DNA of 63,807 bases from Solirubrobacteraceae bacterium (GTDB lineage Bacteria > Actinomycetota > Thermoleophilia > Solirubrobacterales > Solirubrobacteraceae): NCBI GenBank assembly GCA_025934395.1, contig JAICYC010000011.1, forward strand, positions 1 to 63,807. Reading direction: 5' to 3'. The notes beneath the pieces are model-generated. The model ran no database searches. It was not told where the DNA came from and saw nothing but the letters and a program-made list of their open reading frames with translations. Shown in pieces: positions 44,580-52,150 of the stretch. The translations under genes and the position numbers were made by a program. Numbering within the stretch: position 1 is the stretch's first letter; the number at the start of each line of letters is the position of its first letter.

Positions 44580-44716
44580 CCCGAACCTCCATTCGGACTC
44601 TCAACACCCGAACCAACGACATTCAAGATGGACCGGTACACAGGGGGCCGGACACCCGCAAATTGGGGCTATAGGCTTCGCAGCGTTCGCAGACAGAGCG
44701 ACGCACAAACCCCTGC

Positions 44717-44747
44717 AAGGGGCGAAGTTCGCTCTACTTCGCCCCTT
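44717..44747 (-). terminator. hairpin downstream of ssrA
   Basis: A perfect 11-base stem (44717-44727 with 44737-44747, AAGGGGCGAAG) with a 9-base loop, starting 11 bases beyond the 3' end of the tmRNA gene. The stem ends in CCCCTT without a long U run, so it is an intrinsic terminator or 3' processing element of a GC-rich type. Confidence 0.55.
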
Positions 44748-44754
44748 CCTGCAC

Positions 44755-44770
44755 CAGTGGAGACGGTGGG
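44755..44770. repeat. 3' end of ssrA acting as attachment site
   Basis: The 16 bases (T-arm 3' side plus acceptor strand of the tmRNA) that recur at 37365-37380 and, as a 13-base core, at 42173-42185. tmRNA 3' ends are frequent targets of tyrosine-recombinase elements, which regenerate the gene end on insertion. Confidence 0.65.
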
Positions 44771-45119
44771 AATCGAACCCACGTCCGCGATCGCGTGCGA
44801 ATGGCTTCTACGAGCGTAGCCGGCGCTCTGATCTCGTTCCCCGCTCGCCTCGCCGGCGGGGTTGCGGGGAACCAGCCTCCTTGAGTTTCCCCGGCTTGCC
44901 GGAGGCGCCTCGCGCCGGGTGAGCCCGCTTTCTGATCCCGGCCTTCCCCGCCGCGGGCGAGCGGGGCCCGAGACCTCACGGCTTAGCTATTGACTAAGCG
45001 GCGAGGGCGTACTCGTGAGAGTCCGCACTTATTGTTTTCCCGGGTGTTTTACGAGGCCGCCCGGGACCTCGACTCGCAACCACCCCCACGAGCCGACCAC
45101 GTCGAAACCTGTCGTCCCC
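44758..45119 (-). ncRNA. ssrA: transfer-messenger RNA (tmRNA)
   Basis: A 362-nt tmRNA. The 5' end GGGGACGACAGGTTTCGAC has the conserved GGTTTCGAC block. The 3' end has the T-arm GTGGGTTCGATTCCCAC and acceptor strand CGTCTCC, which pairs with GGGGACG through seven pairs including one G-U. The discriminator is A at 44758 and the CCA tail is not encoded. It rescues stalled ribosomes together with SmpB (46360-46842). The tag reading frame lies inside (44994-45026), and a TACATT -10 box lies 7 bases upstream of the 5' end. Confidence 0.95.
44994..45026 (-). other. tmRNA proteolysis-tag reading frame
   Basis: The resume codon is GCG at 45026-45024, followed by codons for DSHEYALAA and a TAG stop, giving the encoded tag ADSHEYALAA. 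It ends in the ALAA degron recognised by ClpXP/Lon and Tsp-type proteases. It is similar to the mycobacterial tag ADSHQRDYALAA but shorter by two residues. Confidence 0.9.
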
Positions 45120-45126
45120 GGGAATG

Positions 45127-45132
45127 AATGTA
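45127..45132 (-). promoter_or_regulatory. -10 element of ssrA
   Basis: TACATT on the minus strand, 7 bases upstream of the mature 5' end at 45119. A -35 element is not obvious. The next 300 bases up to the M50 gene (45133-45434) contain no gene I can support. Confidence 0.55.
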
Positions 45133-45434
45133 GGACCGATCCTAACGCGCGCGAGAGCCGCAGCCGGCGAACCGGGCGCTGAACGAAAGCGACGCGGATC
45201 CAAGCCGCTCGAGGAACCCGCTCGTCGTGCCCGGGGGCTCGACTCGCTGGGGTGGCGCGGCCTCACACCTCGGTGGCCTCGCTCTTTCGCGGCTCGGTTC
45301 CGCGTCTGCGGGGAACCTAGACCGCCCTGCACCTCCGAGCAAGGGGGTCCCGCGCGGCGATCCTGCATCCTGCGCGAAAAAGCGCCGCGAGCGGCGCGGC
45401 GCGTGCAGCGTTAGGTGCCGCTTAGCGGCGCTGC

Positions 45435-45440
45435 CACAAT
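45435..45440 (+). promoter_or_regulatory. -10-like element for M50 protease gene
   Basis: CACAAT lies 6 bases before GTG 45447 with no ribosome binding site; it is less canonical than the TANNNT boxes elsewhere. Confidence 0.3.
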
Positions 45441-45446
45441 GAGGGT

Positions 45447-46352
45447 GTGGAGAACCAGGAGCTCTCCTATCCAAGCGCAGCTGCTGCGCTGCACCCGTCG
45501 CCGGCAGCGCCCGAGGGGCCTGAGAACCCGTTCGAGGAGCGCCCGCAGGGGGCTCTCGCGCGCATGCGCGGGCGGATCGGGAGCGCGCTCGCGGCGATCG
45601 TCGCGCTGGTTGCGAAGTTCTTCGCTGCGATCAAGGGCGCCGTGCTCCTGCTCCCGAAGCTGAAGCTGATCGCCGCCGCTGGCACCGCGCTCGTGTCGGT
45701 GGCCGCGTACAGCCTGTTCTGGGGCTGGACCTTCGCGCTCGGGTTCGTGGTGCTGCTGTTCGTGCACGAGATGGGACACGTGTGGCAGCTGCGGCGCGAG
45801 GGGCTGGAGGCCAGCCATCCCAAATTCATCCCGTTCCTCGGCGCGTTCATCACCGCGCGGACGTTCGGCGACAACGCGCTCGCCGAGGCCCGCGTGGGCC
45901 TCGCGGGCCCGGTGCTCGGGACGGTCGGCTCGGCGGCGTGCCTCCTGATCGCGGAAGTCACCAACAGCGATCTGTTCCGCGCGCTCGCCTACATCGGGTT
46001 CTTCCTGAACCTGTTCAACCTGCTGCCGATCGTCCCGCTCGACGGCGGACGCGCGATGGCGGCGCTCTCGCCCGTGATGTGGTTCCTCGGGTTCGGCGTG
46101 CTCGTCGCGCTCGACTTCCTCTACCCGAACTTCATCCTGCTGTTCATCACGTTCTTCGCGGGGCTCGAGCTGTACCGCCGCTGGGAGGCACGGAGATCGC
46201 CGTCGCTCGCGCAGGCCGCGTACTACCGCGTGTCCCCGCGCAACCGGGTGCTCGTCGGGCTCGTCTACATCGGGCTGATCGCCCTGCTCGCGGTGGGCAT
46301 GTCCGAGACGCACATCCTCAGCTCGGGCGGGCACAGCTTCAGGAACCTGTAG
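45447..46352 (+). CDS. site-2 protease-family (M50) membrane metalloprotease
   Basis: A 301-residue membrane protease. The zinc motif HEMGH is in VLLFVHEMGHVWQL near residue 112 and the third ligand motif is LLPIVPLDGGRAMAAL. The region between them (HPKFIPFLGAFITARTFGDN) is typical of the YdjX/SpoIVFB-like M50B group. About six hydrophobic helices are visible, and the N-terminal 40 residues are Pro/Ala-rich and cytosolic. No PDZ domain is present. Substrates might be anti-sigma factors or signal peptides; unknown. It lies between ssrA and smpB on the opposite strand. Confidence 0.85.
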   Translation: MENQELSYPSAAAALHPSPAAPEGPENPFEERPQGALARMRGRIGSALAAIVALVAKFFAAIKGAVLLLPKLKLIAAAGTALVSVAAYSLFWGWTFALGFVVLLFVHEMGHVWQLRREGLEASHPKFIPFLGAFITARTFGDNALAEARVGLAGPVLGTVGSAACLLIAEVTNSDLFRALAYIGFFLNLFNLLPIVPLDGGRAMAALSPVMWFLGFGVLVALDFLYPNFILLFITFFAGLELYRRWEARRSPSLAQAAYYRVSPRNRVLVGLVYIGLIALLAVGMSETHILSSGGHSFRNL

Positions 46353-46359
46353 GGCGCGC

Positions 46360-46842
46360 TCAGCGCCTCGCTTCGCGGATCCCGCGTTCGATGTCGCGCT
46401 TGGTCTCGCGCTCACGGATCGTCTGGCGCTTGTCGTAGAGGTCCTTGCCGCGGGCGAGCGCGAGCTCGACCTTCGCGTGCGCCCCCGAGAAGTACATGCG
46501 CGTGGGAACCAGCGTGAGGCCGCGCTCGCTCACGCGTGCAGCGAGGTGCGCGAGCTCGCGCCGGTGCACCAGCAGCTTGCGCGGACGCTCGGGGTCGTGG
46601 TTCTCGCGGGAGGCGGGGCCGTAGGGCGGGATGTGCACCGAGTGCAGCCACAGCTCGCCGTCGCGCTCGGCGGCGTACCCGTCCTTCAGCTGCGCTCCCG
46701 ACGTGCGCAGCGCCTTGACCTCGGTGCCCTCCAGCGCGATCCCGCACTCCAACCGCTCGATCAGCTCGTAGCGGTGCGAGGCATAGCGGTTGGACGCCAC
46801 GTCGCCCGCGCCCACCTTGCGCTTTCCCTTGCCCTTCGCCAT
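46360..46842 (-). CDS. smpB: SsrA-binding protein SmpB
   Basis: A 160-residue SmpB. The OB-fold core contains NRYASHRYELIERLECGIALEG, TEVKALRTSGAQLKDGYAA and PRKLLVHRRELAHLAARV, ending in the Lys/Arg-rich tail DKRQTIRERETKRDIERG that enters the mRNA channel. It carries tmRNA to stalled ribosomes. TAGGCT (46854-46849) lies 6 bases before ATG 46842, and its first three bases are the stop codon of rnr, so smpB may have its own leaderless promoter as well as read-through from rnr. Confidence 0.95.
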   Translation of the reverse strand: MAKGKGKRKVGAGDVASNRYASHRYELIERLECGIALEGTEVKALRTSGAQLKDGYAAERDGELWLHSVHIPPYGPASRENHDPERPRKLLVHRRELAHLAARVSERGLTLVPTRMYFSGAHAKVELALARGKDLYDKRQTIRERETKRDIERGIREARR

Positions 46843-46848
46843 CGACCG

Positions 46849-46854
46849 AGCCTA
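46849..46854 (-). promoter_or_regulatory. -10 element of smpB overlapping the rnr stop codon
   Basis: TAGGCT, 6 bases before ATG 46842. The TAG at 46854-46852 is also the rnr stop codon. Confidence 0.45.
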
Positions 46855-48720
46855 GCCTGCGGGCAGCAGGTCCACGCGCCCGCGCACCGCATCGATCCGT
46901 CCGACCCGCACCGCGAGCGGATCGCCGAGCCGGATCGTCGTACCCGTGCGCTCCCCGCGGAGGATCGTTCCCTCATCGTTGAGCTCGAACCAGTCGCGCC
47001 CACCGCCGGGCGCGCCGAGCCGTCTCACCGGGAGCATCCCCTCATACGGCGGAGCATTGCCCACCTCGGGCTGGGTTCCGAACGCGATGAACGCGCCCGC
47101 GGAGATCACGCCGGTGACCTCGCCCCGGAACTCTCGGTCCAGGCCTCCGGCGCCGAGCGCACGCTCCAGGGCGAAGCAGCGCGCGACGTCGTCGCCGTCG
47201 CGCTCGAGCAGCATCGAGTCGCGCTCGCGTTCGGAGGTCCACGCACCGAGCTCGCTGAGCTCCGAGGACGGGTGCGCCCGCTCTCCCTCGCCGAGCGCCT
47301 CGAGCAGCGCGCGGTGGCACACGAGGTCCGGGTAGCGGCGGATCGGAGAGGTGAAGTGGCAGTACGCGCTCGAGTGCAGGCCCGCGTGGCCGAGGTTCAC
47401 GGGCGAGTAGTACGCCTGCTTGAGCGAGCGCAGCACGAGCCCGCCGAGCGCGAGCCCGCCGTGCCCCGCGCGCGCCACGTGGCGCTCGACGGCAACCGAC
47501 ATCGCCCCGAGCAGATCGGCGGCCTGGGTGGATGACATCGGCTCCGGCAGCGGCGGCGTGGGCACCTCCAGCGTGGCGAGCTGATCCGCCAGCCGTCGCA
47601 CCCGGTCGGGCTCGGGGCGCTCGTGCACGCGGTACAGGCACGGCACGCCGCGCCGCTGGAGCAGCTCCGCCACGGCCTCGTTGGCGGCGATCATCAGGTG
47701 CTCGATCAGGCGGTGCGATTCGGTCTGGCTGCGCGCGTTCACCGCGACCACGTCGCCGCGTTCGTCGAACTGGAACTCCGGCTCGGCGGACTCGATCGCG
47801 AGCGCGCCGCTGCGCTCCCGCCGCTCGCCGAGCGCGCTGGCAACCTCGCGCGCGATCCGCAGCGGCCCTGCCCACGGCTCGCGCGCGCTCTCGGCGCCCG
47901 CGAAGATGCGGTCGACCTGCTCGTAGTCGAGGCGCACGTCGGAGCGGACGAGCGAGCGGTGGAAGGCGGAGCGTCGCACGCGCTCGCCGTCCACCTCCAG
48001 CTCGACGGTGACCGCGGCGCGATCGACGCCCGGCTGCAGCGAGCATGCTTCGCTGGAGAGGGCGTGCGGCAGCATCGGCTCCACCGCCCCGGGCACGTAC
48101 ACGCTCGTGGCGCGGCTTCGCGCCTCGCGGTCGACGTGCGAGCCGTCGGTCACGTGCGCGGCCACATCGGCGATGTGCACCCAGATCCGTGCGCGACCGT
48201 CGCCCAGCGCTTCGGCGGAGATCGCGTCGTCGAAGTCGCGGGCGCTCGCGGGATCGATCGTGAACGTGGGCAGCTCGCGCAGGTCCCGGCGCGCACCGGG
48301 CTCGGCGCGCACGCGCTCGGCGGCAGCGCGCGCGTCGCGCTCCACCGCGTCGGTGAAGCGTCGCCGCAGGCCGCGGTCGAGCATCAGCGCCTCGATCACG
48401 TCGCGTGCCACATGCGGGCGGCCGATCACGCGCAGCACGCGGGCCGGCTGGGAGCGAGCTGCTGCTGAGACGAGCACGAGGTCGCCCGCCCGCGCGCTGT
48501 TCGGTCCCGACCGGTCCACGCGCACGGTGATCTGCCCGCGCCCGCGCCCGCCGCCCCCGGTGCGCGGGCGCTCCCGGCCGGAGTCCGCACGCGAGGGGAA
48601 CAGCGGCTCGGCGATCATGAAGCGCCCACGGCGCTCCAGCACGGCGACGAGGGGCGGGGCCGCCCCCCGGGGCGGGCGCTGTCTCCCGTCGCCGCCGCGC
48701 TGCGCGCGCGGCGGGCTCAC
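46852..48720 (-). CDS. rnr: RNase R / RNase II-family 3'-5' exoribonuclease
   Basis: A 622-residue exoribonuclease. The RNB catalytic domain has FTIDPASARDFDDAISAE (the Asp cluster), HIADVAAHV, and YCHFTSPIRRYPDLVCHRAL near the end. A C-terminal S1-like region (FRGEVTGVISAGAFIAFG) follows. The N-terminal cold-shock part is short and Arg/Gly-rich, so it is smaller than E. coli RNase R (813 residues). It degrades structured and nonstop mRNA and partners with SmpB/tmRNA. GTG 48720 overlaps the ctpA stop (GTGA). Confidence 0.9.
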   Translation of the reverse strand: MSPPRAQRGGDGRQRPPRGAAPPLVAVLERRGRFMIAEPLFPSRADSGRERPRTGGGGRGRGQITVRVDRSGPNSARAGDLVLVSAAARSQPARVLRVIGRPHVARDVIEALMLDRGLRRRFTDAVERDARAAAERVRAEPGARRDLRELPTFTIDPASARDFDDAISAEALGDGRARIWVHIADVAAHVTDGSHVDREARSRATSVYVPGAVEPMLPHALSSEACSLQPGVDRAAVTVELEVDGERVRRSAFHRSLVRSDVRLDYEQVDRIFAGAESAREPWAGPLRIAREVASALGERRERSGALAIESAEPEFQFDERGDVVAVNARSQTESHRLIEHLMIAANEAVAELLQRRGVPCLYRVHERPEPDRVRRLADQLATLEVPTPPLPEPMSSTQAADLLGAMSVAVERHVARAGHGGLALGGLVLRSLKQAYYSPVNLGHAGLHSSAYCHFTSPIRRYPDLVCHRALLEALGEGERAHPSSELSELGAWTSERERDSMLLERDGDDVARCFALERALGAGGLDREFRGEVTGVISAGAFIAFGTQPEVGNAPPYEGMLPVRRLGAPGGGRDWFELNDEGTILRGERTGTTIRLGDPLAVRVGRIDAVRGRVDLLPAG

Positions 48721-49916
48721 CGAGCCTTCGCGGCGAGCGTGCGCAGCGCCACGTCGAGCCCCTTGGGCGTGTCCACTGCCGTCTTGGGCACCGTCACTTC
48801 GGGCGTGATCCCCGCGCCCTGCTTGACGCCGCCGCCGCCGAGATTGCGCCCGTTCGGCGTGAAGTACTCACCCACGGTGATGTCCAGCGCGCCCCCGTTG
48901 GACAGCGGCTCCTCCTCCTGGAAGACGCCCTTGCCGAACGTGTGCGTGCCCACCACCGTCGCGCGCCGGTGGTCCTGCAGCGCAGCGGTGACGATCTCCG
49001 CAGCCGATGCGGTGCTGCTGTCGACGAGCACCACCATCGGCACCGTTTCGGGGATCGCCTGGCCGAGCGCGAGCAGCGTCTGGCTCGGCTGCGTGCGGCC
49101 GCGCGTGCTGACGACCGTGCCCTTCTCGATGAAGATGCTCGCGATCAGCTGGGCCTCCTCGACGAGCCCCCCGCCGTTGCCGCGCAGGTCGAACACGATG
49201 CCGCGCGCGCCCCCGTGGCGCACGCGTTCGACCGCTTCACGGACTTCGCCGTGTGCGCCGGGGCTGAACGTGGCCAGCGCAACCACGCCGAGCTTCACGC
49301 CGCGCACGGTGCGGACGACCGATGCCACCACCGGCTCCGCGACGGTTGCGCGCGTGATGCGCACGGTGTGCACGGGTGCATGGAGCCCCGCGCCGAGGTG
49401 CCCGATCGTCACGTCGGTGCCCGGCCGCCCCCTGATCAGTTCCGCTGCAGCGTCCGCGGAGACGCCGGCCAGCTTGCGGCCGTTGACCGCGACGATCACT
49501 TCGCCCGCCTTCAACCCGGCGCGCCGCGCCGGCGAGGCGTCGTAGACGTGCTCGATCAACAGCCCGCGCTTGTCCGGCACGACGCTCACGCCGATGCCGG
49601 TGAAGTGAGGCGGGCTGCTGAATTCGCGGAATTCGTCGGGCGAGAGGTAGTGGGAGAAGCGGTCCTTGAGGCTCGACACCGCCCCCGAGATCGATGCGTC
49701 CGAGAGCGCCCCGCTCGAGACGGGGCGGTAGTAGTCGCGCGAGATCCGCTCGATCGCTTCGTCGACGACACGTGTCTGCTGGTTGGCGACGAACGCTTCC
49801 CGCAGGAACGTCGGGAGGTGGTTGGGATGGCCGCCGAGCCACAGCCCTGCGACGAGCAGCACCGGGAGCAGGAGCGCCAGGAGCGGCGTGCGCAGCTTGG
49901 GGAGCGAGGGGCGCAT
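48717..49916 (-). CDS. carboxy-terminal processing protease (S41 family)
   Basis: A 399-residue S41 peptidase of the CtpA/Prc family. It begins with a signal anchor (LRTPLLALLLPVLLVAGLWL), has a PDZ domain (GVSVVPDKRGLLIEHVYDAS, RRAGLKAGEVIVAVNG), and the Ser-Lys dyad in LVDSSTASAAEIVTAAL and THTFGKGVFQEEEPL. It cleaves C-terminal tails, including ssrA-type tags, outside the membrane. ATG 49916 lies 11 bases after a TACGCT box (49933-49928). It is upstream of, and overlaps, rnr. Confidence 0.9.
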   Translation of the reverse strand: MRPSLPKLRTPLLALLLPVLLVAGLWLGGHPNHLPTFLREAFVANQQTRVVDEAIERISRDYYRPVSSGALSDASISGAVSSLKDRFSHYLSPDEFREFSSPPHFTGIGVSVVPDKRGLLIEHVYDASPARRAGLKAGEVIVAVNGRKLAGVSADAAAELIRGRPGTDVTIGHLGAGLHAPVHTVRITRATVAEPVVASVVRTVRGVKLGVVALATFSPGAHGEVREAVERVRHGGARGIVFDLRGNGGGLVEEAQLIASIFIEKGTVVSTRGRTQPSQTLLALGQAIPETVPMVVLVDSSTASAAEIVTAALQDHRRATVVGTHTFGKGVFQEEEPLSNGGALDITVGEYFTPNGRNLGGGGVKQGAGITPEVTVPKTAVDTPKGLDVALRTLAAKAR

Positions 49917-49927
49917 CGGCGGAGGCA

Positions 49928-49979
49928 AGCGTAGAGCAGCCGACGGCCCTCCCGGGGCATCGGCCCGACGTTCTAGGGT
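49928..49979. promoter_or_regulatory. divergent -10 elements of ctpA-like and M16 genes
   Basis: TACGCT on the minus strand (49933-49928) precedes ATG 49916 by 11 bases. TAGGGT on the plus strand (49974-49979) precedes ATG 49987 by 7 bases. Both predicted leaders are only a few bases. Confidence 0.4.
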
Positions 49980-49986
49980 GGGTGCG

Positions 49987-51237
49987 ATGGCCAACGTGAG
50001 CACCACCACGGTGGCGGCCAACGGCCTCCCGGTCCACCGCATCGAGCTTCCCGGCACGCGCGCGCTCACGGTGCTGGTCGCGTTCGACGCGGGTGCGCGC
50101 AGCGAGCGTCCCGAGGAGAACGGGATGGCGCACTTCCTCGAGCACCTCGTGTTCAAGGGCGGGGAGAAGTACCCCACCTACACCGACGTCAATGAGACCG
50201 CCGAGCGCCTCGGCGGAGTCCTGAACGCCTACACGAGCCACGACCTGGTCGCGTTCCACATCACCGTTCGGGCGGAGGCGGCGCCGCAGGCGATCGATCT
50301 GCTCACCGACTTCGTCGGGCGCCCGCGCGTGGACGGCGAGGAGCTCGACCGCGAGCGCGGCGTGGTGATCCAGGAGATCAACCGCGCCTACGACCAGCCC
50401 TCGATGGTGGCCGAGTACCTGATCGACCGCGCCGCGTTCGGCGAGCACCCGCTGGGACGCACGGTGCTCGGCCCCGAGGAGAACCTCCGCAGCTTCACCC
50501 GTGAGGGGATCCTCGCGTTCCGCGAGCGCCGCTGGGCGGGCGCCCGCGGCGGCGCCTTCCTCGTCGGCAACATCGACAGCCTTCCCGGCGATGCGCAGCT
50601 GCACGAGGCGTTCGCACGCTTCCCCTCGCTGCCGGAGCCCGCGCCGTTCGAGCCCGCGCCCGGCTTCGCGCCCGAGAAGGTCGTAGAGGAGCGCGACACC
50701 AACCAGTCGCACCTGCGCATGATCTACAGGCCCGAGGTGTCGACGACGAGCCTGCCCGAGCGCGCTGCGCTCTCGATCTACGCAACGCTGCTCGGCGGCT
50801 CGATGGGCTCGCGCCTGTTCGACGAGATCCGCGAGAAACGCGGCCTCTGCTACTCGGTCTACGCCGCCGATCACGCATTTGCAGACGTTCCGGTGCTGCA
50901 GCTCGGATCGGGTCTGGATTCCAGCAAGACGATCGAGGCCTACACGCGTATGCGCGAGATCGTCACCGAGCTGCGCGACGCCGGGCCCACCCAGGAGGAG
51001 GTCGAGCGAGCGCGTGCCTACGCGGCCGGCCGCCTCGTGCTGGCGTTCGAGAACACCAACGCGGTGGCGCGCTTCGCGGCGAACCGCAGCGTGGTGTTCA
51101 GCGAGCCGATCGACCCGGACGAGGCGATCGCCGTGCTCGATGCGGTCACCTTCGAGCAGGTGCGCGAGGTCGCCGCTGGTGTTGCCGACGAGCTCGCGGT
51201 GGCGTGCGTCGGACCCCACACCGCCGACGAGTTCTAG
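49987..51237 (+). CDS. M16-family zinc peptidase
   Basis: A 416-residue M16B/pitrilysin-type peptidase. The inverted zinc motif HxxEH is in MAHFLEHLVFKGGEKYPTYT (near residue 50), with the third ligand Glu in DRERGVVIQEINRAYDQPS. The C-terminal half repeats the fold with LLGGSMGSRLFDEIREKRGL, typical of the substrate-binding lobe. It probably processes oligopeptides or leader peptides. TAGGGT lies 7 bases before ATG 49987. Its TAG shares CTAG with the stop of the convergent nucleotidyltransferase gene. Confidence 0.9.
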   Translation: MANVSTTTVAANGLPVHRIELPGTRALTVLVAFDAGARSERPEENGMAHFLEHLVFKGGEKYPTYTDVNETAERLGGVLNAYTSHDLVAFHITVRAEAAPQAIDLLTDFVGRPRVDGEELDRERGVVIQEINRAYDQPSMVAEYLIDRAAFGEHPLGRTVLGPEENLRSFTREGILAFRERRWAGARGGAFLVGNIDSLPGDAQLHEAFARFPSLPEPAPFEPAPGFAPEKVVEERDTNQSHLRMIYRPEVSTTSLPERAALSIYATLLGGSMGSRLFDEIREKRGLCYSVYAADHAFADVPVLQLGSGLDSSKTIEAYTRMREIVTELRDAGPTQEEVERARAYAAGRLVLAFENTNAVARFAANRSVVFSEPIDPDEAIAVLDAVTFEQVREVAAGVADELAVACVGPHTADEF

Positions 51238-51767
51238 CGGCGCAGCTCCTCGAGCTTCGCTGCGCGCCGGTCCTCGCCGACCATCTCGATCACCCAGCGC
51301 TTGGCCTCGTCGAGGTCCAGCGCGCGCGCCTCGACCATCGCTTCGATGTCGACCCAGTCGCGGGGCCGGGCGAACATCGCCTTGAAGACCGCGAGCGCGG
51401 TGCAGCTCAGAACCGGGATCGTCCGATCGCCGAAGGAGACCCGTCGCACGTTGCGCTCCACGTCGTCGTGGAACGGCAGCACGCTGAAGAACAGGTCGAT
51501 CGGGGTTTGCTCCCACAGGAGGCGGACCTGGCCGTCACGTTCTGCGCGTTCGAGCGCGCGTCCTCCGGTCTCGATCTCCCGTGGAAGCACGTCGAACACC
51601 TCGCGTGTGCGCCACGGTTCCACGAACACGTTCACGTCGACGTCCTGCGTCGCCCGCGCTTCCAGCACGCAATAGCCGAGCGCGAGCGCCCCGCCGATCG
51701 CGTGGGGGAAGGTGCCCGCATCCAGTGCGTCGTGCACCGCCAGCATCTTTTCGACGAGCCCCGTCAC
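51234..51767 (-). CDS. nucleotidyltransferase-like toxin of an Xre/NTase pair
   Basis: A 177-residue protein with a minimal nucleotidyltransferase signature: GGALALGYCVLEARATQDVDVNVFV, where the GG and DxD residues bind nucleotide and metal (AbiEii/DUF6036-like). The remainder (LFFSVLPFHDDVERNVRRV, VLSCTALAVFKAMFARPRDWVDIEAM) matches that group. GTG 51767 overlaps the stop of the XRE gene (GTGA), so the two are coupled in antitoxin-toxin order. Toxicity is inferred from the pair arrangement only. It overlaps the M16 gene end by 4 bases tail to tail. Confidence 0.75.
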   Translation of the reverse strand: MTGLVEKMLAVHDALDAGTFPHAIGGALALGYCVLEARATQDVDVNVFVEPWRTREVFDVLPREIETGGRALERAERDGQVRLLWEQTPIDLFFSVLPFHDDVERNVRRVSFGDRTIPVLSCTALAVFKAMFARPRDWVDIEAMVEARALDLDEAKRWVIEMVGEDRRAAKLEELRR

Positions 51768-52096
51768 GACGCGAGCCGTATGAGCGCTGGATACGCGAGC
51801 TCACCACGCGGTCGCGACGGCATGCGGTCCGCTACCCCGAGCACGTCGATCAGCACTTTGCCGGCTCGATCGAGCGACTCCCGATCCGAGAGCGGCGAGA
51901 TTTCGAGTTCCAGGCCGGCGGCGCGCGCGATGCGGGCCAACGCGGAGACCGAAGGCTGGCGTCGCCCGTGCTCATACGCACTCAACACCGACGGCTGGAT
52001 GCCGGACCGACGCGCAAGCTCCGCTTTGCTGAGCCCGGAGGTACGTCGGATCTCGGCGAGAAGCTCGCCCGCTACATGGTCGTTCGTGACGAACAT
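51764..52096 (-). CDS. XRE-family antitoxin-like regulator
   Basis: A 110-residue protein. Residues about 8-65 are an XRE helix-turn-helix (AEIRRTSGLSKAELARRSGI, QPSVLSAYEHGRRQPSVSAL). The C-terminal part, GVADRMPSRPRGELAYPALI, probably contacts the toxin. TAACAT (52109-52104) lies 7 bases before ATG 52096 and is embedded in two palindromes, so self-repression is likely. This promoter region is strikingly AT-rich in an otherwise GC-rich window. The next gene starts within its stop codon. Confidence 0.85.
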   Translation of the reverse strand: MFVTNDHVAGELLAEIRRTSGLSKAELARRSGIQPSVLSAYEHGRRQPSVSALARIARAAGLELEISPLSDRESLDRAGKVLIDVLGVADRMPSRPRGELAYPALIRLAS

Positions 52097-52147
52097 GGTA
52101 CAGATGTTACCATATTCGCTTACTGCTATCGCGATCTATAAGCGAAT
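52095..52147 (-). promoter_or_regulatory. AT-rich promoter/operator of the Xre/NTase pair
   Basis: Two inverted repeats: ATGGTA/TACCAT at 52095-52100 and 52108-52113, overlapping the start codon, and ATTCGCTTA/TAAGCGAAT at 52114-52122 and 52139-52147. The -10 TAACAT (52109-52104) lies inside the first. These are good candidates for antitoxin binding sites. Confidence 0.6.
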
Positions 52148-52150
52148 ACG

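Larger units (their letters stand above)
43425..44640 (-). mobile_element. IS3-family insertion sequence, probably inactive
   Basis: Contains overlapping orfA and orfB in IS3 order. The upstream end is near 44617-44640 (GACCGGTACA at the tip). The other end is not resolved; a GGTCCA match near 43430 may be part of the opposite inverted repeat. The in-frame amber in orfB suggests that it no longer moves by itself. The left boundary is approximate. Confidence 0.6.

Noticed and set aside
44758-44775. T-arm-like sequence suggesting a tRNA gene on the minus strand.
   Set aside because: No anticodon arm follows; the matching 5' end GGGGACG lies 350 bases away and the tag frame is between, so it is the tRNA-like part of tmRNA.
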